A stretch of DNA of 64,000 nucleotides, taken from NCBI RefSeq assembly GCF_008041945.1, contig NZ_VKAD01000003.1, forward strand, positions 1-64,000. Reading direction: 5' to 3'. A model generated the notes under the pieces. The model saw only the letters and a list, made by a program, of their open reading frames with translations, was not told where the DNA came from and made no database searches. The DNA comes from Reinekea thalattae. Lineage in GTDB: Bacteria > Pseudomonadota > Gammaproteobacteria > Pseudomonadales > Natronospirillaceae. Both the position numbers and the translations under genes were made by a program. Of the stretch, positions 32,036 to 39,682 are shown one piece after another. Each line of letters opens with the position of its first letter. Position 1 is the stretch's first letter.

Positions 32036-32467
32036 ATGACAACAATGAAGCAAAAACTAGCCGCAGGTGGTTTAGCCATTATTTTAGCAACCAGTGCCGT
32101 GTCATCTTTTGCAAAAGAAGGCGATAAAGGGCCACGCCGAGACAATGTGAATTTAGATTATATCTTCACTGAGTTAGCACTGACCGAAGAACAGCAAGCG
32201 GACGTGAACGCAGTTTTACAAGCGTTTCGCGACCAAGCAGACGAGCAACGTAAAGCCGCTCGTGAAGAACGCCGCGATGCCGAAGATCGCCCAAGCCGAG
32301 AAGAAATGGCTGAGATCCGTCAGGCACACCGTGAGGCGATGATTGAAGGTTTAACCGATGAGCTTAATAAGGTGCTCAGCGCAGACCAAACTGAAGATTT
32401 CGTGACCTACTTTGAAGCGCACTCACAGAAAGGCCCAAGAAACAAAGAAGGTGGCAATCGCAGCTAG
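32036..32467 (+). CDS. Spy/CpxP-family periplasmic protein
   Basis: A 143-residue protein with a signal peptide (about residues 1-26, cleaving near SFA-KE) and a highly charged, helical mature part. Two LTxxQ-type motifs (LTEEQQ near residue 55 and LSADQT near 118) are the hallmark of the Spy/CpxP family. Spy is an ATP-independent periplasmic chaperone; CpxP inhibits the CpxA sensor. In E. coli, BaeSR and Cpx control spy. Here the gene follows a BaeSR-like pair, which supports the same role. TAGGAGA gives a good ribosome binding site. Confidence 0.85.
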   Translation: MTTMKQKLAAGGLAIILATSAVSSFAKEGDKGPRRDNVNLDYIFTELALTEEQQADVNAVLQAFRDQADEQRKAAREERRDAEDRPSREEMAEIRQAHREAMIEGLTDELNKVLSADQTEDFVTYFEAHSQKGPRNKEGGNRS

Positions 32468-32532
32468 ATTGATCTTCGGGATCGAAAGTCCCAGATAGTA
32501 AGTTTCTAACAATTATTGGGTTATTTGCCAAG

Positions 32533-32558
32533 GCCATCCATCAGCGATGGCTTTTTTT
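32533..32558 (+). terminator. Terminator after Spy-like gene
   Basis: GCCATC (32533-32538) pairs with GATGGC (32546-32551) and is followed by seven T residues. Confidence 0.9.
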
Positions 32559-32672
32559 GTGTCTGCGTTCTTATTATGAATATGAGAGCGTTTAAACAGA
32601 ATCATCGGTTTAATAAATGTATAATCGGTCGATAACGTCGTTATCTCTAGCTTTTTAATTGAGGAAAGTATT

Positions 32673-33575
32673 TTGTCTTCAAAAGCCCATCATTCCCAAG
32701 GACTACTGTTGTTCAAGTTGCACAATGGTCAAAAATTTGCCATTGGCACACTGAAAGTGCGAGAACTGGTCCCTTATCGGCCGATCACTGCTATGGCACA
32801 TCAGCAAGCGGGTATTTCTGGTGCGGTGACGATTCGAGATAAAACCATTCCAGTGATCGATATGGCCGCTACGATTGGCAGCCAGCCGATTCCTCAAAGT
32901 AAGTTGGAATCATCCTACATCGTGGTGACCGACTGTCAGCGCCGATTAGCAGGCTTTTTGGTCAGCAGCATTGAGAAAATCATTGAAGCTAACTGGCGTG
33001 CGATTAAGCCGCCAGAACCGACATTAGGTAAAGATGTGTTCATCACTGGCACCGTCGAGGTGGATGGTGAAATTATTCAGTTGATGGATGTCGAAGTTCT
33101 ATTTAGCCGAATTTATGGTATTCAGTCGAAAACAACCGTGGCGACGGTGACGGATGTTGAGCGAGAGCTGTTGAGGTCAATGAACATCCTCGTGGTTGAC
33201 GATTCTCGTACCGCACGAAAGCAATTGACCGATGTCTTAGGCGAATTAAATGTGCCGTTTGAGGTAACCGGTGATGGCTCATTGGCGCTCGAAATAATGC
33301 ACCGTTATGCCGAAGACAATAGTCCGATCGATATTTTAGTCAGCGATATTGAGATGCCAGGGTTGGATGGTTATGAATTGGCGTTCGAGGTTCGCAACGA
33401 CGATAAGCTGGCCGGAGCCTATATAATCTTGCACACCTCTTTATCGAGTGAAATCAGTGTTAGTCAGGCGCATCAGGTCGGTGCAAACGAAGCCTTAACC
33501 AAGTTCGATGCTAAAGAACTTGCCTCATCGATGATCGAGGGTGCCAAGCAGGTGATAAAAAACCGCGGAGAATAA
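32673..33575 (+). CDS. cheV: Chemotaxis protein CheV
   Basis: A 300-residue protein: an N-terminal CheW domain (about residues 8-155) that docks on receptors and CheA, and a C-terminal receiver domain (about 168-295). The latter has NILVVDDSRTARKQ, the phospho-acceptor Asp in LVSDIEMPGLDGYEL and the conserved Lys in LTKFDAKEL. CheV is thought to act as a phosphorylated adaptor or phosphate sink in adaptation. The start is TTG with GAGGAAAG upstream. A TATAAT at 32620-32625 is a plausible -10 box. The gene stands alone after the Spy terminator. Confidence 0.95.
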   Translation: MSSKAHHSQGLLLFKLHNGQKFAIGTLKVRELVPYRPITAMAHQQAGISGAVTIRDKTIPVIDMAATIGSQPIPQSKLESSYIVVTDCQRRLAGFLVSSIEKIIEANWRAIKPPEPTLGKDVFITGTVEVDGEIIQLMDVEVLFSRIYGIQSKTTVATVTDVERELLRSMNILVVDDSRTARKQLTDVLGELNVPFEVTGDGSLALEIMHRYAEDNSPIDILVSDIEMPGLDGYELAFEVRNDDKLAGAYIILHTSLSSEISVSQAHQVGANEALTKFDAKELASSMIEGAKQVIKNRGE

Positions 33576-33606
33576 CCGCGGTCGATGCTTTGCTATAACG
33601 GCGTTA

Positions 33607-34098
33607 TTAATCTTTTCGGTTGGTGAATTGAAGGTCCTGAGTGACCTTTTTTTCGTCGCGCAACATTGCTATAACGCTCTGTAAGTCGTCGCGTTTTTTG
33701 CCTTCCACACGTACTTTTTCGCCCTGAACATTGGCTTTAACTTTAAGGCCTTTCTCTTTAATCAGTTTGACAATAAGCTTGGCAGTCGGCTGTTCTAAGC
33801 CATTTTTAAATTTCATGTTCAGGGTGAAGGTTTTGCCTGTATGGATGGGCGTGTCTTCAACTTCAGCGTAAGCGGCGCTGATACCGCGCTTAACGCAATT
33901 GCTGGCGGCAATATCCTCTAGCTGACGGACCTGAAAGTCAGATTCACATTTCAGCACGATGGTGTTTTCGCCGCTGAGTTCGATGCTGGCATCAACGCCA
34001 CGAAAGTCAAAACGAGTCGCCAGTTCACGAGTGGCGTTATCTACTGCATTTTTAAGTTCAATTTTGTCAATTTCAGAAACAATATCAAAAGAGGGCAT
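33607..34098 (-). CDS. yajQ: YajQ nucleotide-binding protein
   Basis: A 163-residue member of the YajQ/DUF520 family, starting MPSFDIVSEIDKIELKNAVDNA and containing RFDFRG. Relatives in Xanthomonas bind cyclic di-GMP and act with transcription factors. E. coli YajQ was first described as a nucleic-acid or nucleotide binder. It is convergent with cheV (31 bases between the stop codons) and divergent from the dehydrogenase gene. Confidence 0.96.
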   Translation of the reverse strand: MPSFDIVSEIDKIELKNAVDNATRELATRFDFRGVDASIELSGENTIVLKCESDFQVRQLEDIAASNCVKRGISAAYAEVEDTPIHTGKTFTLNMKFKNGLEQPTAKLIVKLIKEKGLKVKANVQGEKVRVEGKKRDDLQSVIAMLRDEKKVTQDLQFTNRKD

Positions 34099-34264
34099 GT
34101 TGCTATCCGCTAGTAAAATTAAGTTGCTGCCAGTATATCAAAACTCTGAGCATTAGGTTTACTGCAGCAAAGTTGATCTGACGACTAACGGTTGTTGATC
34201 GGGTTAGTTATATTAGAATAGCGATGTAAATGTGATTAACCCAAAGCGATGGTGAGGATAAGCA

Positions 34265-35113
34265 ATGACGATAGCGACAATTGGCGTGATAGGGGCAGGA
34301 ACAATGGGCGCAGGTATTGCCCAGGTGTTTGCTCAAAATGGATTTGAAGTCCATTTGGTTGATAACCAGCCAAGCCATTTGCAAAGAGCGGTTAGTGACA
34401 TTCAGCAAGGCCTCGAAAAAGCCCTAGCAGCCAAGCGCATCAGCGCTGAACAGGCATCAACTGCAGCAGAAAAATTGCATACATCGACGCAGCTCGAAGT
34501 ATTTAAAGCCTGTGACCTAATCTTGGAAGCGGTCAGTGAAGAAGAGCCGACAAAAATCGCGCTGTTCCAGAGTATCGACCGCATCTGCCCTGAGCACACG
34601 ATTTTAGCGTCTAACACCAGTGCCATTGCGATTACTCGTATGGCTGCAGCCACCAAACGTCCCGATCGTTTTATGGGCATGCACTTTATGAAACCAGCGG
34701 CAGAACGAGATGTGGTTGAATTGATTCGTGCTTTGCAGACCAGTGATGAAACCTATCAGGCATTATTGGCATTAAGTGAGCAGATCAATAAAACGCCAGT
34801 AGAAGTTAAAGACTATCCAGGTTTTGTTTCAAATCGTTTATTAATACCGATGATCAATGAAGCGGCCTATGCGCTTTATGAAGGCGTTGCCAGTGCGGAA
34901 GATATCGATACGGTTATGGAACTCGGTCGTGGTCATCAGGTTGGGCCATTACGCTTGGCCGATAGTATTGGTTTAGACATCTGCCTTTCGGTAATGAACG
35001 TGCTGCACTCTGGCTTTCAGGATTCTAAATACCGCCCTTGTCCATTATTGCAACAGATGGTCGATGCCGGTTATTTAGGTGAAAAAACCGGCCGAGGCTT
35101 TTATACCTACTGA
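34265..35113 (+). CDS. 3-hydroxyacyl-CoA dehydrogenase
   Basis: A 282-residue NAD-dependent enzyme of the short Hbd/PaaH type, oxidising L-3-hydroxyacyl-CoA (probably hydroxybutyryl-CoA) to the 3-ketoacyl-CoA. The Rossmann motif GAGTMGAG is near the start. Catalytic His is in GMHFMKPA, the paired Glu in VVELI, and Asn in GFVSNRLLIP. The usual HFFNP/HFMNP reads HFMKP here. C-terminal LLQQMVDAGYLGEKTGRGFY is typical. No thiolase or acyl-CoA gene is beside it, so the pathway (butanoate, PHB or fatty acid) is not determined. Confidence 0.9.
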   Translation: MTIATIGVIGAGTMGAGIAQVFAQNGFEVHLVDNQPSHLQRAVSDIQQGLEKALAAKRISAEQASTAAEKLHTSTQLEVFKACDLILEAVSEEEPTKIALFQSIDRICPEHTILASNTSAIAITRMAAATKRPDRFMGMHFMKPAAERDVVELIRALQTSDETYQALLALSEQINKTPVEVKDYPGFVSNRLLIPMINEAAYALYEGVASAEDIDTVMELGRGHQVGPLRLADSIGLDICLSVMNVLHSGFQDSKYRPCPLLQQMVDAGYLGEKTGRGFYTY

Positions 35114-35131
35114 TAGGTGTTCACGCCTATG

Positions 35132-35191
35132 GTTGGTGATCAAGAACTCTAGTTGGTGATCAAGAACTATGGTTAGTGATCAAAATCTATG
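35132..35191 (+). repeat. 3-copy tandem repeat, period 20
   Basis: GTTGGTGATCAAGAACTCTA, GTTGGTGATCAAGAACTATG and GTTAGTGATCAAAATCTATG stand head to tail, directly after the dehydrogenase gene. Confidence 0.85.
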
Positions 35192-35257
35192 GGATTAATA
35201 GGGTTTTATAGTGTGCCGGTGGCTTTTGTTGTTATCGGTTGCGCTTTTTAGCCCGTG

Positions 35258-36241
35258 CTAAACGGGCATAAAAATTAACGCCAGTACATCGTTGTCATAA
35301 TCACCAGTGGTTTTATATTCTCGATAGCCTTCACTGGCCGCGCAGCCAATTAAGTAGCGCTCATTGTCAAAATGGCTGATGTGAGCCTCATGTTGACCAG
35401 CCTGCAATTGTACGTGCTGATCTTCCAGTTCAATTTTATCTCCCGCTTTAATTTGTTCTTTATTCTCTGTCGCCGCGATGACATTGCCGGATCGGTCGGT
35501 AAACAGACCAAAGCTTTGATTAAATGGCAGGCCTTGGTCATTTTTAGGCAGCGCATCGTTTAGCATTGCTTGGAATTCTGGCGTGCTATCAAACACGATG
35601 CCGATACCGCCAATAGCTTGGTTGTGATCCTCGGGTGCAAAAATAGCCGCGTTATAAATATAGGTAAACTCGTTGCTGTAATAGTCAGAAGCCGCAAAGG
35701 ATGAAACGCAATAGGCTTGGCTGTTCGTCATGCTTAATGTTGTTCCAGCACCACTTTGAAGACTTGCTTGCTGGCCGACCATGGCGGCTTGTTGATTATT
35801 GGAAACCGCAATAATGACGCGATCCGAATCGTAAACATAAAGGTTGGTATAGACTGTATAAAGGTCGTTTATATAGACCAAGATGTCGGTGATCTGTTGC
35901 CTACCTTGATCATCAAGGGGCTTTGTTAACAGGCTCCTGAATGCTGATGTGAGTGCCCACCAACGGCAGTCGTTAGCGCGTTCATAGAGATTTCTATCCA
36001 TCAGATCGACAGCAAGTGAAGCCTGAAAAGCGACTTGATTTAGCCGGGTTAACAGCACCGTTTGTTGCAAGTCGTTAATCGATTCATTAAAAACCGTAGC
36101 GGTTTGCTCGCCTATTTGACGTATTTCTTCTAATACTGGAATGAATTCGGCGGCTTCACGACGAGCGGCGGTAATTTTACCGTTAATGACTAATAGCCGC
36201 AGGTCTTCATTGACTAAGTAGAGATTGCCGCCGTACGTCAT
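35258..36241 (-). CDS. Cache-like sensor, C-terminal half (likely frameshifted)
   Basis: A 327-residue frame with no transmembrane segment. It starts inside the end of the upstream gene (35 bases overlap, shifted +1) and has no ribosome binding site. Residues about 65-150 (AVDLMDRNLYERAND .. LYTVYTNLYVYDSD) repeat a segment of the upstream frame (AVDLLIRNLFERTAD .. KYSVYDEIIILDSH). A helical module is thus followed by a Cache-like sensor fold with SLAVDLMDRN and a late IGGIGIVFDS strand. Most likely this is the second half of one larger protein of two duplicated sensor modules, separated by a single-base insertion. A true split gene pair remains possible. Confidence 0.6.
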   Translation of the reverse strand: MTYGGNLYLVNEDLRLLVINGKITAARREAAEFIPVLEEIRQIGEQTATVFNESINDLQQTVLLTRLNQVAFQASLAVDLMDRNLYERANDCRWWALTSAFRSLLTKPLDDQGRQQITDILVYINDLYTVYTNLYVYDSDRVIIAVSNNQQAAMVGQQASLQSGAGTTLSMTNSQAYCVSSFAASDYYSNEFTYIYNAAIFAPEDHNQAIGGIGIVFDSTPEFQAMLNDALPKNDQGLPFNQSFGLFTDRSGNVIAATENKEQIKAGDKIELEDQHVQLQAGQHEAHISHFDNERYLIGCAASEGYREYKTTGDYDNDVLALIFMPV

Positions 36242-37274
36242 TTAGCTGATCAGAAAACAGCGTCGACTCGGTTATGCCCGAATGCAGTTGGCTGTTGTTA
36301 TTTGCTTTGCTTAGCTCCTTGCGCTCAGCTTGTATCGGCGATGCCATACAGCTTGACCAACCTAAACCAAAGAAATTTTGGTAGCCTTGAGTTTTGGCTG
36401 TACTGATGAGGTATTCCGTACCAGCTAAGAGCGCGATCTTATTGCCGATTGTTGTCGACATCTGACTGTTTATCGCCGCGAATTGAGTATTGCTACTGGC
36501 AATGATTTTTTGCTCGTTATCGACCAGCATTAAAATACTGTTGCTGTTTTTTGGCAGCAGTCGATTAAAGATACCGCTCACTTCATCGTTAAAACGAAAA
36601 CATAAACAGAGCACGCCGAGTACCGGTGCCGATAGACTGCTGTTGGCGGTAATTTTACAAGAGTAGATTAGTGAAGCTGATTGATTGGGTTGTAAGTCGC
36701 TATAGCGAAATGTCTCGATGTAGTCGTCTTTACTACTAACGGTTTGTTGAATTAATGGATCTTGGCAATGCGTGATCGGGTTGTCGTCGTTTAGATGCGC
36801 CATGACATTGCCGTGGCTATCTAAAATAATAATTTCGTCATAAACGCTGTACTTTTTTACGTATTGTTTTAAGCGGGTTTTTATTTCAAGCCTGCTGTTA
36901 TCGTTGTTTGCTAAGAGAAAATTTCGAATGTCTGAGTCAGTGGCAAGAAAGCCAACATCTGCGGTTCGTTCGAATAGATTGCGAATGAGAAGGTCGACCG
37001 CCACCTGTGCGCGTTGCGAATTATCCAGTGTTTGTTTTGCGATCTGCTCTTGAACTAGGTTTTCGATTAGGCTCTGTTGCAATCTAGTAAATTTCTTTCG
37101 AGTATCGAGCATATCCGATAGGATCGTTGTCGCTATATTATAGCTGTTTATTTTTCCGATAAGCGTGATTTTCCCCCACCAATCATTTAAAGCACTGAGT
37201 CGAGAGTGATAACGGGCGATATCTGGCAGTGCGGATTGCAAGCGACTTTTATAAGCCGCAATTAGGTTGTCCAT
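36207..37274 (-). CDS. Cache-like sensor, N-terminal half (likely frameshifted)
   Basis: A 355-residue frame beginning MDNLIAAYKSRLQ. It contains a helical segment (about residues 1-95), the AVDLLIRNLFERTADVGFLA box (about 90-110) and a Cache/PAS-like sensor region (about 110-320) with IIILDSHGNVMAHL. No membrane segment is seen, so it is predicted cytoplasmic unless it partners a membrane protein. At its end the frame runs out 35 bases after the ATG of the next frame. Removing one A from the AAA at 36242-36244 would join both into one protein of about 670 residues. The role is unknown; sensory, given the fold and nearby chemotaxis genes. Confidence 0.6.
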   Translation of the reverse strand: MDNLIAAYKSRLQSALPDIARYHSRLSALNDWWGKITLIGKINSYNIATTILSDMLDTRKKFTRLQQSLIENLVQEQIAKQTLDNSQRAQVAVDLLIRNLFERTADVGFLATDSDIRNFLLANNDNSRLEIKTRLKQYVKKYSVYDEIIILDSHGNVMAHLNDDNPITHCQDPLIQQTVSSKDDYIETFRYSDLQPNQSASLIYSCKITANSSLSAPVLGVLCLCFRFNDEVSGIFNRLLPKNSNSILMLVDNEQKIIASSNTQFAAINSQMSTTIGNKIALLAGTEYLISTAKTQGYQNFFGLGWSSCMASPIQAERKELSKANNNSQLHSGITESTLFSDQLNDVRRQSLLSQ

Positions 37275-37511
37275 TCAACTGCTTCCTAAGAAATAAATGA
37301 CAGGTGGTGTCTATTTTTAGTATCGATCAGAGCATCATGTGCTGGTTTATTATTGGTTAAATGTTGCACAGTTGATAGTGTTATCGGTTGCTTTACTCTT
37401 TTAATGAGGCATTTATTTAGCGATTAACCAGAATAAGTTGGTTAGAGTTCACTGAACAACAAACGGATATTTTTGTTACACTTTTTTGAATGAAAAAAAT
37501 AAGGGAGTTTC

Positions 37512-38003
37512 ATGAAACATTGCATTGAATGCGGCGCAAAACTGAGCGAAAAACAACATCCAGAAGAAGGCGTAATTCCTTATTGCTTAGCATGTGAAGC
37601 CTATCGTTTTCCGATTTTTAACACTGCTGTTAGTTTGATTATTTTGGATGAACAAGAAGAAAAAACATTGTTCATAGAACAATATGGGCGAGAAGGCTTT
37701 ATCCTTGTTGCTGGTTATATCAGCAAGGGTGAGTCAGCAGAACAGACCGCCGCACGCGAAGTTAAAGAAGAAGTCGGACTTGCGATAGAAAATATCCGTT
37801 TTAATAAAAGCGAATATTTTGAAAGCAGTAATACTCTGATGTTGAATTTTTCCTGTCGGGCAAAAAACTCGGTGGAGTTGGTGACAAATTTTGAAGTTGA
37901 TCGAGCGCAGTGGTTCAAGCTCGAAGATGCTGTCGAAGGGATTCGCCCGAACAGCTTAGCAAAACGATTTTTTATGCACTGGCTAGATTCAAAACAACCT
38001 TAG
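37512..38003 (+). CDS. NUDIX hydrolase with zinc ribbon
   Basis: A 163-residue protein. An N-terminal zinc ribbon has C4, C7, C25 and C28, and the NUDIX box reads GYISKGE .. AAREVKEEVGL, matching Gx5Ex7REUxEExGU exactly. The layout is like a short NudC (NADH pyrophosphatase) without the N-terminal domain; such enzymes hydrolyse NAD(H)-like dinucleotides or other nucleoside diphosphate compounds. The substrate cannot be assigned. AGGGAG lies before the ATG. Its last four bases overlap the end of the opposite-strand channel gene. Confidence 0.88.
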   Translation: MKHCIECGAKLSEKQHPEEGVIPYCLACEAYRFPIFNTAVSLIILDEQEEKTLFIEQYGREGFILVAGYISKGESAEQTAAREVKEEVGLAIENIRFNKSEYFESSNTLMLNFSCRAKNSVELVTNFEVDRAQWFKLEDAVEGIRPNSLAKRFFMHWLDSKQP

Positions 38004-39007
38004 GATTTCGTCTGGTTATGAGAATTGTCAAAAAATGGTTGATGACAATGAGGGCAACGAAGGTCTTTGGAGGGATATTTTTTTAAATACTCTAGGGTTA
38101 GGATTTCAACATCTTCTTCGGACAGCCCTAGCTGTTCTCGTAATCGTTCTAAATTATTTTGTTTTTCTTCGGTGATAACGCCATCACCAAATACTTGCTC
38201 TAGTTGGTTGCTGTAAAGTGATCGTCGGCGGTGAACCTGGTCTATAAAGCCCGAGGCCAAAATACCGGCAGGTAACGCGACCATGCCCATGCCGATAATA
38301 GTGATTAAACCGCCAAAAATTTTTCCTCCTGCACTGACAGGAACACTGTCGCCATAGCCGACGGTGGTCAATGTTGCCATCGCCCACCACATGGCGTCAG
38401 GAATGCTGCCAAATACCTCCGGTTGGATATCGTGTTCAATTAAATAGATGCCGCTTGATGCCAGAATCAGCAATGTAATAAGTACAAAGAAGGCGGCAAA
38501 AAAGGCGCTCGATTCCTCTTTAAATACATCGAGCACTAGGTTCATCGCACCGGAATAGCGAGTGAGCTTAAAGACACGCAATAATCGGACAACACGTAAG
38601 AAGCGAAGGTCTAACGAGATAAAGAAGGCAAGATAAAACGGAGCAATGGCGAGAAAATCGAATACCGCCAATGGTGTGAAGATATATTTTAAGCGGGCTT
38701 TTGCCGGCGTGTCGTCTTCGTAGCCAGCCAATTCAACGCACGACCAAACGCGCAGAAGGTATTCGATCGTAAAAACGCTCACTGAAAAATAATCGAAGAG
38801 TTGCAGTGCGAGCTGGTGCTGTTGTTCAAACTCGGTAACCGACTCTAAAATGATCGCCAGTACATTGAGTGCGATTAGCCCAATGAGCACAAGATCGACA
38901 ATGCGACTGTAGCGATGATTACCATCTACGCTGAGAATTCTAGCCGTGGATTTACGTAGTGGCTGGAGCACGATGGTAGTGTTCCTTTTGTTTTTGATAA
39001 AGCTCAT
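38000..39007 (-). CDS. Voltage-gated potassium channel
   Basis: A 335-residue six-helix ion channel. S1 is near residues 36-56 and S4 carries regularly spaced arginines (RFLRVVRLLRVFKLTR, about 135-150). The pore has selectivity filter TTVGYGD (214-220), and S6 ends at GFIDQ. A cytoplasmic tail of about 70 residues is acidic and ends in a CPHC pair resembling half a zinc site. The first 18 codons overlap the end of the TetR gene (56 bases); a later GTG (residue 13) would reduce the overlap. The substrate K+ follows from the filter. Confidence 0.9.
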   Translation of the reverse strand: MSFIKNKRNTTIVLQPLRKSTARILSVDGNHRYSRIVDLVLIGLIALNVLAIILESVTEFEQQHQLALQLFDYFSVSVFTIEYLLRVWSCVELAGYEDDTPAKARLKYIFTPLAVFDFLAIAPFYLAFFISLDLRFLRVVRLLRVFKLTRYSGAMNLVLDVFKEESSAFFAAFFVLITLLILASSGIYLIEHDIQPEVFGSIPDAMWWAMATLTTVGYGDSVPVSAGGKIFGGLITIIGMGMVALPAGILASGFIDQVHRRRSLYSNQLEQVFGDGVITEEKQNNLERLREQLGLSEEDVEILTLEYLKKYPSKDLRCPHCHQPFFDNSHNQTKS

Positions 39008-39545
39008 GAGTTAAGTTAAGCAGATCGACCAGCTGTTCGGAGGTTTCTGTTTTTCCGCGTGCAAGCCAGGTTTTAAGTAGCGTGCTGACCGAGGTGTACA
39101 TGGAGGTGCTAAAATAGGCGATTTCCGTTTCGGTGAGCTGATAGAGCTCTATCATTTGATCCAACTTAAACTGTGTCGCTAACATAAATTGCTCTTGAAA
39201 CAGTCCCCAGCGGTTGGCATTGAGCACGTTTTCGAGCAGTTCGCATTCGCCTCGCCAAAAATCGAAAAATGTTACCAGATCGGAACGAAAGCTTTCATCA
39301 ACCCCCTTCTCTCTGCCAAAGTGGCAGGACTTACCTCGGCTGAAGGTTGTTGCCAGCTTGTATCGGAAGATATCGTCAACGTAGTCAAAGTTGCGATAGA
39401 AGGTTGCGCGACCAATACCGGCAACCTCGCACACCTCTTTGATGCCAATCTTTTCATATTTTTTGTCTTGCATCAGAGTTAACACAGCCTGATACAGAGC
39501 TTCAGCGGATTGAAGTACGCGTTTGTCCGTGCTTTTTCGGTACAT
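38952..39545 (-). CDS. TetR-family transcriptional regulator
   Basis: A 197-residue regulator. The N-terminal helix-turn-helix (about residues 8-55) has GIKEVCEVAGIGRATFYRNF, the classic TetR recognition helix. The C-terminal ligand-binding domain is not diagnostic. It is divergent from the RND efflux genes with a 137-base gap, the usual layout for a local repressor of efflux. The gap holds two copies of ACATATGT, one overlapping its own start codon. Confidence 0.9.
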   Translation of the reverse strand: MYRKSTDKRVLQSAEALYQAVLTLMQDKKYEKIGIKEVCEVAGIGRATFYRNFDYVDDIFRYKLATTFSRGKSCHFGREKGVDESFRSDLVTFFDFWRGECELLENVLNANRWGLFQEQFMLATQFKLDQMIELYQLTETEIAYFSTSMYTSVSTLLKTWLARGKTETSEQLVDLLNLTHELYQKQKEHYHRAPATT

Positions 39546-39549
39546 ATGT
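39542..39549. promoter_or_regulatory. ACATATGT palindrome, copy 1
   Basis: An 8-base palindrome within TACATATGT that overlaps the start codon of the TetR gene. A second identical TACATATGT stands 84 bases away at 39625-39633. Together they are a candidate operator pair for the divergent regulator. Confidence 0.35.
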
Positions 39550-39625
39550 CTATATTTGTCTCAGTGCTTAATTTATAGGATTGAAAGCTACCATATCAGC
39601 CCCTATATTGCCTGAAAATTTTAAT

Positions 39626-39633
39626 ACATATGT
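39626..39633. promoter_or_regulatory. ACATATGT palindrome, copy 2
   Basis: The second copy, 50 bases upstream of the efflux adaptor start. It is shared with the palindrome at the TetR start codon; binding by this regulator is an inference. Confidence 0.35.
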
Positions 39634-39682
39634 TTCGTAAAAGTCGTTTCTTGCGAATTTGACTATAAATTGGAGAGTGGAT

